Of a stretch of DNA of 64,000 nucleotides, positions 12,481-25,135 are shown in pieces. Where the stretch lies: contig NW_027476491.1 in the NCBI RefSeq assembly GCF_051020955.1, positions 147,764 to 211,763 of the forward strand. Direction: 5' to 3'. How positions within the stretch are numbered: the stretch's first letter is position 1; each line of letters opens with the position of its first letter. Origin of the DNA: Megalopta genalis. Lineage: Eukaryota > Arthropoda > Insecta > Hymenoptera > Halictidae. The position numbers were made by a program, and so were the translations under genes. The notes below the pieces were generated by a model. The model saw only the letters and a list, made by a program, of their open reading frames with translations, was not told the origin of the DNA and ran no database searches.

Positions 12481-13593
12481 GCTCGGTTTTGAAGCTAACT
12501 CGTTTGTTTCGCATGCTGTTGAAGCTAAATCATGTATATCACAAGTATTTGAAGCTATATCATACGTTTCGCATGGATTCCAAGATAACCCTTCTAATTC
12601 GCATAGATTTGAAGATAAATCATGTGTTTCGCTTGGATTTGAATGTAACTCGTTTGTTTCGCATGCTGTAGAAGCTAAATCATGTATATCACAAGTATTT
12701 GAAGCTAAACCATTTGCTTCGCATGGATTCGAAGATCAGCCTTCTACTTCGCATTGATTTGAAGCTAAATCATGTGTTTCGCATGGATTTGAAGCTAACT
12801 CGTTTGTTTCGCATGCTGTTGAAGCTAAATCATATATATCACAAGTATTTGAAGCTAAACCATTTGTTTCGCATTTATTCGAAGCTAAGCCATCTACTTC
12901 GCATTGATTTGAGGCTAAATCATGTGTTTCGCTCGGTTTTGAAGCTAACTCGTTTTTTTCGCATGCAGTTGTAACTAAATCATGTATATCACAAGTATTT
13001 GAAGCTAAACCATTTGCTTCGCATGGATTCGAAGATCAGCCTTCTACTTCGCATTGATTTTAATCTAAATCATGTGTTTCGCATGGATTTGAAGCTAACT
13101 CGTTTGTTTCGCATGCAGTTGAAGCTGAATCATGTATATCACAAGTATTTGAAGCTAAACCATTTGTTACGCATGGTTTCGAAGATCAGCCTTCTACTTC
13201 GCATTGATTTGAAGCTAAATCATGTGTTACGCATGGATTTGAAGCTAACTCGTTTGTTTCGCATGCTGTTGAAGCTAAATCATATATATCACAAGTATTT
13301 GAAGCTAAACCATTTGTTTCGCATTTATTCGAAAGCTAAGCCTTCTACTTCGCATTGATTTGAGGCTAAATCATGTGTTTCGCTTGGTTTTGAAGCTAAC
13401 TCGTATTTTTCGCATGCTGTTGAAGCTAAATCATGTATATCACAAGTATTTGAAGCTATATCATACGTTTCGCATGGATTCCAAGACGACCCTTCTAATT
13501 CGCATTGATTTGAAGCTAAATCATGTGTTTCGCAAGGATTTGAAGCTAACTCGTTTGTTTCGCATGCTGTTGAAGCTAACTCAAGTGTATCAA

Positions 13594-14794
13594 AAGTATT
13601 TGAAGCTAAACCATTTGTTACGCATGGATTCGAAGATCAGCCTTCTACTTCGCATTGATTTGATGCTAAATCATGTGTTTCGCATGGATTTGAAGCTAAC
13701 GCGTTTGTTTCGCATGCTGTTGAAGCTAAATCATATACATCACAAGTATTTGAAGCTAAACCATTTGTTACGCATGGATTCGAAGATCAGCCTTCTACTT
13801 CGCATTGATTTGAAGCTAAATCATGTGTTTCGCATGGATTTGAAGATAACTCGTTTGTTTCGCATGCTGTTGAAGCTAAATCATATATATCACAAGTATT
13901 TGAAGCTAAACCATTTGTTTCGCATTTATTCGAAAGCTAAGCCTTCTACTTCGCATTGATTTGAGGCTAAATCATGTGTTTCGCTTGGTTTTGAAGCTAA
14001 CTCGTATTTTTCGCATGCTGTTGAAGATAAATCATGTATATCACAAGTATTTGAAGCTATATAATACGTTTCGAATGGATTCCAAGATAACCCTTCTAAT
14101 TCGCATTGATTTGAATCTAAATCATGTGTTTCGCATGGATTTGAAGCTAACTCGTTTGTTTCGCATGCTGTTGAAGCTAAATCATATATATCACAAGTAT
14201 TTGAAGCTAAACCATTTGTTTCGCATTTATTCGAAGCTAAGCCATCTACTTCGCATTGATTTGAGGCTAAATCATGTGTTTCGCTCGGTTTTGTAGCTAA
14301 CTCGTTTGTTTCGCATGCTGTTGAAGCTAAATCATGTATATCACAAGTATTTGAAGCTATATCATACGTTTCGCATGGATTCCACGATAACCCTTCTAAT
14401 TCGCATAGATTTGAAGATAAATCATGTGTTTCGCTTGGATTTGAATATAACTCATTTGTTTCGCATGCTGTAGAAGCTAAATCATGTATATCACAAGTAT
14501 TTGAAGCTAAACCATTTGCTTCGCATGGATTCGAAGATAACCCATCCAATTCGCATTGATTTGAAACTAGATCATGTGTTTCGCTTGGATTTGAAGCTAT
14601 CTCGTTTTTTTCGCTTGCAGTTGTAGCTAAATCATGTATATCACAAGTATTTGAAGCTAAACCATTTGTTTCGCATGGATTCGAAGATCAGCCTTCTACT
14701 TCGCATTGATTTTAATCTAAATCATGTGTTTCGCATGGATTTAAAGCTAACTCGTTTGTTTCGCATGCAGTTGAAGCTGAATCATGTATATCAC
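13594..14794. repeat. 1,201-bp tandem duplication, copy 1
   Basis: Matches 14,795-15,995 at offset 1,201 (8 x 150 + 1) with only a few substitutions, for example GAAACTAG against GAAGCTAG at 14,566. It includes one +1 insertion (GAAAGCT at 13,932). Left of 13,594 the copies differ (CAAAAG against CACAAG). Closely related copies occur around 19.6-20.5 kb and 30.6-31.5 kb. Confidence 0.85.
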
Positions 14795-15995
14795 AAGTAT
14801 TTGAAGCTAAACCATTTGTTACGCATGGATTCGAAGATCAGCCTTCTACTTCGCATTGATTTGATGCTAAATCATGTGTTTCGCATGGATTTGAAGCTAA
14901 CGCGTTTGTTTCGCATGCTGTTGAAGCTAAATCATATACATCACAAGTATTTGAAGCTAAACCATTTGTTACGCATGGATTCGAAGATCAGCCTTCTACT
15001 TCGCATTGATTTGAAGCTAAATCATGTGTTTCGCATGGATTTGAAGATAACTCGTTTGTTTCGCATGCTGTTGAAGCTAAATCATATATATCACAAGTAT
15101 TTGAAGCTAAACCATTTGTTTCGCATTTATTCGAAAGCTAAGCCTTCTACTTCGCATTGATTTGAGGCTAAATCATGTGTTTCGCTTGGTTTTGAAGCTA
15201 ACTCGTATTTTTCGCATGCTGTTGAAGATAAATCATGTATATCACAAGTATTTGAAGCTATATAATACGTTTCGAATGGATTCCAAGATAACCCTTCTAA
15301 TTCGCATTGATTTGAATCTAAATCATGTGTTTCGCATGGATTTGAAGCTAACTCGTTTGTTTCGCATGCTGTTGAAGCTAAATCATATATATCACAAGTA
15401 TTTGAAGCTAAACCATTTGTTTCGCATTTATTCGAAGCTAAGCCATCTACTTCGCATTGATTTGAGGCTAAATCATGTGTTTCGCTCGGTTTTGTAGCTA
15501 ACTCGTTTGTTTCGCATGCTGTTGAAGCTAAATCATGTATATCACAAGTATTTGAAGCTATATCATACGTTTCGCATGGATTCCACGATAACCCTTCTAA
15601 TTCGCATAGATTTGAAGATAAATCATGTGTTTCGCTTGGATTTGAATATAACTCATTTGTTTCGCATGCTGTAGAAGCTAAATCATGTATATCACAAGTA
15701 TTTGAAGCTAAACCATTTGCTTCGCATGGATTCGAAGATAACCCATCCAATTCGCATTGATTTGAAGCTAGATCATGTGTTTCGCTTGGATTTGAAGCTA
15801 TCTCGTTTTTTTCGCATGCAGTTGTAGCTAAATCATGTATATCACAAGTATTTGAAGCTAAACCATTTGTTTCGCATGGATTCGAAGATAAGCCTTCTAC
15901 TTCGCATTGATTTTAATCTAAATCATGTGTTTCGCATGGATTTAAAGCTAACTCGTTTGTTTCGCATGCAGTTGAAGCTGAATCATGTATATCAC
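14795..15995. repeat. 1,201-bp tandem duplication, copy 2
   Basis: Direct head-to-tail partner of 13,594-14,794, with the same GAAAGCT insertion at 15,133. Reverse-strand translations of 13,926-14,549 and 15,127-15,750 are identical. Confidence 0.85.
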
Positions 15996-17681
15996 AAGTA
16001 TTTGAAGCTAAACTATTCGTTTCGCATGGATTCGAAGATAAGTCTTCCACTTCGCATTGATTTGATGCTACATCATGTGTTTCGCAAGGATTTGAAGCTA
16101 ACTCGTTTGTTTCGCATGATGTTGAAGCTGAATCATGTATATCACAAGTATTTGAAGCTAAACTATTCGTTTCGCATGGATTCGAAGATAAGCCTTCCAC
16201 TTCGCATTGATTTGATGCTAAATCGGTTTTCCGCATGAATTTTAAGCTAACTCGTTTGTTTCGCATGCAGTTGAAGCGAAATCATGTATATCACAAGTAT
16301 TTGAAGCTATATCATACGTTCCGCATGCATTCCAAGATAACCCTTCTAATTCGCATTGATTTGAAGATAAATCATGTGTTTCGCTTGGATTTGAAGCTAA
16401 GTCGTTTGTTTCGCATGCTGTTGAAGCTAAATCAAGTGTATCAAAAGTATTTGAAGCTAAACCATTTGCTTCGAATGGATTCGAAGATCAGCCTTCTACT
16501 TCGCATTGATTTGATGCTAAATCATGTGTTTCGAATGGATTTGAAGCTAACTCGTTTGTTTCGCATGCTGTTGAAGCTAAATCATGTATATCACAAGTAT
16601 TTGAAGCTAAACCATTTGTATCGCATTGATTTGAAGCTAAATCATGTGTTTCGCATGGATTTGAAGCTAACTCGTTTGTTTCGCATGCTGTTGAATCTAA
16701 ATCATGTATATCACAAGTATTTGAAGCTAAACCATTTGTATCGCATGGGATCGAAGTTAAGCCTCCTACTTCGCATTGATTTGAAGCTAAATCATGTGTT
16801 TCGCATGGATTTGAAGCTAACTCGTTTGTTTCGCATGCTGTTGAAGCTAAATCATATATATCACAAGTATTTGAAGCTAAACCATTTGTTTCGCATTTAT
16901 TCGAAGCTAAGCCATCTACTTCGCATTGATTTGAGGCTAAATCATGTGTTTCGCTCGGTTTTGAAGCTAACTCGTTTGTTTCGCATGCTGTTGAAGCTAA
17001 ATCATGTATATCACAAGTATTTGAAGCTATATCATACGTTTCGCATGGATTCCAAGATAACCCTTCTAATTCGCATAGATTTGAAACTAAATCATGTGTT
17101 TCGCATGGATTTGAAGCTAACTCGTTTGTTTCGCATGCTGTTGAAGCTAAATCATGTATATCACAAGTATTTGAAGCTAAACCATTTGTTTCGCATTTAT
17201 TAGAAGCTAAGCCTTCTACTTCGCATTGATTTGAGGCTAAATCATGTGTTTCGCTTGGTTTTGAAGCTAACTCGTTTTTTTCGCATGCAGTTGTAGCTAA
17301 ATCATGTATATCACAAGTATTTGAAGCTAAACCGTTTGCTTCGCATGGATTCGAAGATCAGCCTTCTACTTCGCATTGATTTTAATCTAAATCATGTGTT
17401 TCGCATGGATTTGAAGCTCAGCCTTCTACTTCGCATTGATTTGAAGCTGAATCATGTATATCACAAGTATTTGAAGCTAAACCATTTGTTACGCATGGAT
17501 TCGAAGATCAGCCTTCTACTTCGCATTGATTTGAAGCTAAATCATGTGTTTCGCATGGATTTGAAGCTAACTCGTTTGTTTCGCATGCTGTTGAAGCTAA
17601 ATCAAATATATCACAAGTATTTGAAGCTAAACCATTTGTTTCGCATTTATTCGAAAGCTAAGCCTTCTACTTCGCATTGAT

Positions 17682-18581
17682 TTGAGGCTAAATCATGTGT
17701 TTCGCTTGGTTTTGAAGCTAACTCGTATTTTTCGCATGCTGTTGAAGCTAAATCATGTATATCACAAGTATTTGAAGCTATATCATACGTTTCGCATGGA
17801 TTCCAAGACGACCCTTCTAATTCGCATTGATTTGAAGCTAAATCATGTGTTTCGCATGGATTTGAAGCTAACTCGTTTGTTTCGCATGGTGTTGAAGCTA
17901 AATCATGTATATCACAAGTATTTGAAGCTAAACCATTTGTTACGCATGTATTCGAAGATCAGTCTTCTACTTAGCATTGATTTGATGCTAAATCATGTGT
18001 TTCGCATGGATTTGAAGCTAACGCGTTTGTTTCGCATGCTTTTGAAGCTAAATCATGTATATCACAAGCATTTGAAGCTAAACCATTTGCTTCGCATGGA
18101 TTCGAAGATCAGCCTTCTACTTCGCATTGATTTGATGCTAAATCATGTGTTTCGCATGGATTTGAAGCTAACTCGTTTGTTTCGCATGCTGTTGAAGCTA
18201 AATCATGTATATCACAAGTATTTGAAGCTAAACCATTTGCTTCGCATGGATTCGAAGATCAGCCTTCTACTTCGCATTGATTTTAATCTAAATCATGTGT
18301 TTCGCATGGATTTGAAGCTAACTCGTTTGTTTCGCATTCAGTTGAAGCTGAATCATGTATATCACAAGTATTTGAAGCTAAACCATTTGTTACGCATGGA
18401 TTCGAGGATCAGCCTTCTACTTCGCATTGATTTGAAGCTAAATCATGTGTTTCGCATGGATTTGAAGATAACTCGTTTGTTTCGCATGCTGTTGAAGCTA
18501 AATCATATATATCACAAGTATTTGAAGCTAAACCATTTGTTTCGCATTTATTCGAAAGCTAAGCCTTCTACTTCGCATTGA
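17682..18581. repeat. Six-HOR (~900-bp) block, first of several dispersed copies
   Basis: Recognised by a linked string of variants: CGCATGGTGTTGAAG, then CGCATGTATTCGAAGATC, then TTAGCATTGATTTGATG, GCTAACGCG, CGCATGCTTTTGAAG and CACAAGCATTTGAAG. The full string recurs at about 29,500-30,311 and 40,518-41,417, and part of it at 42,771-43,268. This copy carries two private changes (AGATCAGTCTT, CGCATTCAGTTG). The copies are 11-12 kb apart, so block copying acts over long distances, not only between neighbours. Confidence 0.8.
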
Positions 18582-20821
18582 TTTGAGGCTAAATCATGTG
18601 TTTCGCTTGGTTTTGAAGCTAACTCGTATTTTTCGCATGCTGTTGAAGCTAAATCATGTATATCACAAGTATTTGAAGCTATATCATACGTTTCGCATGG
18701 ATTCCAAGACGACCCTTCTAATTCGCATTGATTTGAAGCTAAATCATGCGTTTCGCAAGGATTTGAAGCTAACTCGTTTGTTTCGCATGCTGTTGAAGCT
18801 AACTCAAGTGTATCAAAAGTATTTGAAGCTAAACCATATGCTTCGCATGGATACGAAGATCAGCCTTCTACTTCGCATTGATTTGAAGCTAAATCATGTG
18901 TTTCGCATGGATTTGAAGCTAACGCGTTTGTTTCGCATGCTGTTGAAGCTAAATCATATACATCACAAGTATTTGAAGCTAAACCATTTGTTACGCATGG
19001 TTTCGAAGATCAGCCTTCTACTTCGCATTGATTTGAAGCTAAATCATGTGTTACGCATGGATTTGAAGCTAACTCGTTTGTTTCGCATGCTGTTGAAGCT
19101 AAATCATATATATCACAAGTATTTGAAGCTAAACCATTTGTTTCGCATTTATTCGAAAGCTAAGCCTTCTACTTCGCATTGATTTGAGGCTAAATCATGT
19201 GTTTCGCTTGGTTTTGAAGCTAACTCGTATTTTTCGCATGCTGTTGAAGCTAAATCATGTATATCACAAGTATTTGAAGCTAAATCATACGTTTCGCATG
19301 GATTCCAAGACGACCCTTCTAATTCGCATTGATTTGAAGCTAAATCATGTGTTTCGCAAGGATTTGAAGCTAACTCGTTTGTTTCGCATGCTGTTGAAGC
19401 TAACTCAAGTGTATCAAAAGTATTTGAAGCTAAACCATTTGCTTCGCATGGATTCGAAGATCAGCCTTCTACTTCGCATTGATTTGAAGCTAAATCATGT
19501 GTTTCGCATGGATTTGAAGCTAACTCGTTTGTTTCGCATGCTGTTGAAGCTAAATCATGTATATCACAAGTATTTGAAGCTAAACCATTTGTTACGCATG
19601 GATTCGAAGATCAGCCTTCTACTTCGCATTGATTTGATGCTAAATCATGTGTTTCGCATGGATTTGAAGCTAACGCGTTTGTTTCGCATGCTGTTGAAGC
19701 TAAATCATATACATCACAAGTATTTGAAGCTAAACCATTTGTTACGCATGGATTCGAAGATCAGCCTTCTACTTCGCATTGATTTGAAGCTAAATCATGT
19801 GTTTCGCATGGATTTGAAGATAACTCGTTTGTTTCGCATGCTGTTGAAGCTAAATCATATATATCACAAGTATTTGAAGCTAAACCATTTGTTTCGCATT
19901 TATTCGAAAGCTAAGCCTTCTACTTCGCATTGATTTGAGGCTAAATCATGTGTTTCGCTTGGTTTTGAAGCTAACTCGTATTTTTCGCATGCTGTTGAAG
20001 ATAAATCATGTATATCACAAGTATTTGAAGCTATATAATACGTTTCGAATGGATTCCAAGATAACCCTTCTAATTCGCATTGATTTGAATCTAAATCATG
20101 TGTTTCGCATGGATTTGAAGCTAACTCGTTTGTTTCGCATGCTGTTGAAGCTAAATCATATATATCACAAGTATTTGAAGCTATACCATTTGTTTCGCAT
20201 TTATTCGAAGCTAAGCCATCTACTTCGCATTGATTTGAGGCTAAATCATGTGTTTCGCTCGGTTTTGTAGCTAACTCGTTTGTTTCGCATGCTGTTGAAG
20301 CTAAATCATGTATATCACAAGTATTTGAAGCTATATCATACGTTTCGCATGGATTCCACGATAACCCTTCTAATTCGCATAGATTTGAAGATAAATCATG
20401 TGTTTCGCTTGGATTTGAATATAACTCATTTGTTTCGCATGCTGTAGAAGCTAAATCATGTATATCACAAGTATTTGAAGCTAAACCATTTGCTTCGCAT
20501 GGATTCGAAGATAAGCCTTCTACTTCGCATTGATTTTAATCTAAATCATGTGTTACGCATGGATTTAAGCTAACTCGTTTGTTTCGCATGCAGTTGAAGC
20601 TGAATCATGTATATCACAAGTATTTGAAGCTAAACTATTCGTTTCGCATGGATTCGAAGATAAGTCTTCCACTTCGCATTGATTTGATGCTAAATCATGT
20701 GTTTCGCAAGGATTTGAAGCTAACTCGTTTGTTTCGCATGATGTTGAAGCTGAATCATGTATATCACAAGTATTTGAAGCTAAACTATTCGTTTCGCATG
20801 GATTCGAAGATAAGCCTTCCA

Positions 20822-23800
20822 GTTCGCATTGATTTGATGCTAAATCGGTTTTCCGCATGAATTTTAAGCTAACTCGTTTGTTTCGCATGCAGTTGAAGCG
20901 AAATCATGTATATCACAAGTATTTGAAGCTATATCATACGTTCCGCATGCATTCCAAGATAACCCTTCTAATTCGCATTGATTTGAAGATAAATCATGTG
21001 TTTCGCTTGGATTTGAAGCTAAGTCGTTTGTTTCGCATGCTGTTGAAGCTAAACCAGTGTATCAAAAGTATTTGAAGCTAAACCATTTGCTTCGAATGGA
21101 TTCGAAGATCAGCCTTCTACTTCGCATTGATTTGATGCTAAATCATGTGTTTCGAATGGATTTGAAGCTAACTCGTTTGTTTCGCATGCTGTTGAAGCTA
21201 AATCATGTATATCACAAGTATTTGAAGCTAAACCATTTGTATCGCATTGATTTGAAGCTAAATCATGTGTTTCGCATGGATTTGAAGCTAACTCGTTTGT
21301 TTCGCATGCTGTTGAATCTAAATCATGTATATCACAAGTATTTGAAGCTAAACCATTTGTATCGCATGGGATCGTAGTTAAGCCTCCTACTTCGCATTGA
21401 TTTGAAGCTAAATCATGTTTTTCGCATGGATTTGAAGCTAACTCGTTTGTTTCGCATGCTGTTGAAGCTAAATCATATATATGCACAAGTATTTGAAGCT
21501 AAACCATTTGTTTCGCATTTATTCGAAGCTAAGCCATCTACTTCGCATTGATTTGAGGCTAAATCATGTGTTTCGCTCGGTTTTGAAGCTAACTCGTTTG
21601 TTTCGCATGCTGTTGAAGCTAAATCATGTATATCACAAGTATTTGAAGCTATACCATTTGTTTCGCATTTATTCGAAGCTAAGCCATCTACTTCGCATTG
21701 ATTTGAGGCTAAATCATGTGTTTCGCTCGGTTTTGTAGCTAACTCGTTTGTTTCGCATGCTGTTGAAGCTAAATCATGTATATCACAAGTATTTGAAGCT
21801 ATATCATACGTTTCGCATGGATTCCACGATAACCCTTCTAATTCGCATAGATTTGAAGATAAATCATGTGTTTCGCTTGGATTTGAATATAACTCATTTG
21901 TTTCGCATGCTGTAGAAGCTAAATCATGTATATCACAAGTATTGAAGCTAAACCATTTGCTTCGCATGGATTCGAAGATAACCCATCCAATTCGCATTGA
22001 TTTGAAGCTAGATCATGTGTTTCGCTTGGATTTGAAGCTATCTCGTTTTTTTCGCATGCAGTTGTAGCTAAATCATGTATATCACAAGTATTTGAAGCTA
22101 AACCATTTGTTTCGCATGGATTCGAAGATAAGCCTTCTACTTCGCATTGATTTTAATCTAAATCATGTGTTTCGCATGGATTTAAAGCTAACTCGTTTGT
22201 TTCGCATGCAGTTGAAGCTGAATCATGTATATCACAAGTATTTGAAGCTAAACTATTCGTTTCGCATGGATTCGAAGATAAGCCTTCCACTTCGCATTGA
22301 TTTGATGCTAAATCATGTGTTTCGCAAGGATTTGAAGCTAACTCGTTTGTTTCGCATGATGTTGAAGCTGAATCATGTATATCACAAGTATTTGAAGCTA
22401 AACTAATCGTTTCGCATAGATTCGAAGATAAGCCTTCCACTTCGCATTGATTTGATGCTAAATCGGTTTTCCGCATGAATTTTAAGCTAACTCGTTTGTT
22501 TCGCATGCAGTTGAAGCGAAATCATGTATATCACAAGTATTTGAAGCTATATCATACGTTCCGCATGCATTCCAAGATAACCCTTCTAATTCGCATTGAT
22601 TTGAAGATAAATCATGTGTTTCGCTTGGATTTGAAGCTAAGTCGTTTGTTTCGCATGCTGTTGAAGCTAAACCAAGTGTATCAAAAGTATTTGAAGCTAA
22701 ACCATTTGCTTCGAATGGATTCGAAGATCAGCCTTCTACTTCGCATTGATTTGATGCTAAATCATGTGTTTCGAATGGATTTGAAGCTAACTCGTTTGTT
22801 TCGCATGCTGTTGAAGCTAAATCATGTATATCACAAGTATTTGAAGCTAAACCATTTGTATCGCATTGATTTGAAGCTAAATCATGTGTTTCGCATGGAT
22901 TTGAAGCTAACTCGTTTGTTTCGCATGCTGTTGAATCTAAATCATGTATATCACAAGTATTTGAAGCTAAACCATTTGTATCGCATGGGATCGTAGTTAA
23001 GCCTCCTACTTCGCATTGATTTGAAGCTAAATCATGTGTTTCGCATGGATTTGAAGCTAACTCGTTTGTTTCGCATGCTGTTGAAGCTAAATCATATATA
23101 TCACAAGTATTTGAAGCTAAACCGTTTGTTTCGCATGGATTCGAAGATAAGCCTTCTACTTCGCATTGATTTTAATCTAAATCATGTGTTACGCATGGAT
23201 TTAAAGCTAACTCGTTTGTTTCGCATGCAGTTGAAGCTGAATCATGTATATCACAAGTATTTGAAGCTAAACTATTCGTTTCGCATGGATTCGAAGATAA
23301 GTCTTCCACTTCGCATTGATTTGATGCTAAATCATGTGTTTCGCAAGGATTTGAAGCTAACTCGTTTGTTTCGCATGATGTTGAAGCTGAATCATGTATA
23401 TCACAAGTATTTGAAGCTAAACTATTCGTTTCGCATGGATTCGAAGATAAGCCTTCCACTTCGCATTGATTTGATGCTAAATCGGTTTTCCGCATGAATT
23501 TTAAGCTAACTCGTTTGTTTCGCATGCAGTTGAAGCGAAATCATGTATATCACAAGTATTTGAAGCTATATCATACGTTCCGCATGCATTCCAAGATAAC
23601 CCTTCTAATTCGCATTGATTTGAAGATAAATCATGTGTTTCGCTTGGATTTGAAGCTAAGTCGTTTGTTTCGCATGCTGTTGAAGCTAAACCAAGTGTAT
23701 CAAAAGTATTTGAAGCTAAACCATTTGCTTCGAATGGATTCGAAGATCAGCCTTCTACTTCGCATTGATTTGATGCTAAATCATGTGTTTCGAATGGATT

Positions 23801-25135
23801 TGAAGCTAACTCGTTTGTTTCGCATGCTGTTGAAGCTAAATCATGTATATCACAAGTATTTGAAGCTAAACCATTTGTATCGCATTGATTTGAAGCTAAA
23901 TCATGTGTTTCGCATGGATTTGAAGCTAACTCGTTTGTTTCGCATGCTGTTGAATCTAAATCATGTATATCACAAGTATTTGAAGCTAAACCATTTGTAT
24001 CGCATGGGATCGTAGTTAAGCCTCCTACTTCGCATTGATTTGAAGCTAAATCATGTGTTTCGCATGGATTTGAAGCTAACTCGTTTGTTTCGCATGCTGT
24101 TGAAGCTAAATCATATATATCACAAGTATTTGAAGCTAAACCATTTGTTTCGCATTTATTCGAAGCTAAGCCATCTACTTCGCATTGATTTGAGGCTAAA
24201 TCATGTGTTTCGCTCGGTTTTGAAGCTAACTCGTTTGTTTCGCATGCTGTTGAAGCTAAATCATGTATATCACAAGTATTTGAAGCTATACCATTTGTTT
24301 CGCATTTATTCGAAGCTAAGCCATCTACTTCGCATTGATTGAGGCTAAATCATGTGTTTCGCTCGGTTTTGTAGCTAACTCGTTTGTTTCGCATGCTGTT
24401 GAAGCTAAATCATGTATATCACAAGTATTTGAAGCTATATCATACGTTTCGCATGGATTCCACGATAACCCTTCTAATTCGCATAGATTTGAAGATAAAT
24501 CATGTGTTTCGCTTGGATTTGAATATAACTCATTTGTTTCGCATGCTGTAGAAGCTAAATCATGTATATCACAAGTATTTGAAGCTAAACCATTTGCTTC
24601 GCATGGATTCGAAGATAACCCATCCAATTCGCATTGATTTGAAGCTAGATCATGTGTTTCGCTTGGATTTGAAGCTATCTCGTTTTTTTCGCATGCAGTT
24701 GTAGCTAAATCATGTATATCACAAGTATTTGAAGCTAAACCATTTGTTTCGCATGGATTCGAAGATAAGCCTTCTACTTCGCATTGATTTTAATCTAAAT
24801 CATGTGTTTCGCATGGATTTAAAGCTAACTCGTTTGTTTCGCATGCAGTTGAAGCTGAATCATGTATATCACAAGTATTTGAAGCTAAACTATTCGTTTC
24901 GCATGGATTCGAAGATAAGTCTTCCACTTCGCATTGATTTGATGCTAAATCATGTGTTTCGCAAGGATTTGAAGCTAACTCGTTTGTTTCGCATGATGTT
25001 GAAGCTGAATCATGTATATCACAAGTATTTGAAGCTAAACTATTCGTTTCGCATGGATTCGAAGATAAGCCTTCCACTTCGCATTGATTTGATGCTAAAT
25101 CGGTTTTCCGCATGAATTTTAAGCTAACTCGTTTG
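20822..25135. repeat. Cluster of four marker-bearing blocks
   Basis: The 29-bp marker monomer occurs at 20822, 22440, 23459 and 25077, spaced 1,618, 1,019 and 1,618 bp. Each block continues into a 120-bp HOR where E is missing and a hybrid monomer TATCGCATTGATTTGAAG (TATCGCATTGATTGAAG in the last block) joins D to A. The cluster lies in the 19.9-27.1 kb stretch that lacks the +1 A family, so it forms its own domain. Private one-base indels occur at 21,055, 21,482, 21,943, 24,338 and 25,506. Confidence 0.85.

Noticed and set aside
24335..24637. Forward FEAK-type frame open for 100 codons
   Set aside because: This frame is normally closed by TGA in every A monomer (CATTGATTT). It is open here only through a one-base deletion and the CATAGATTT variant.
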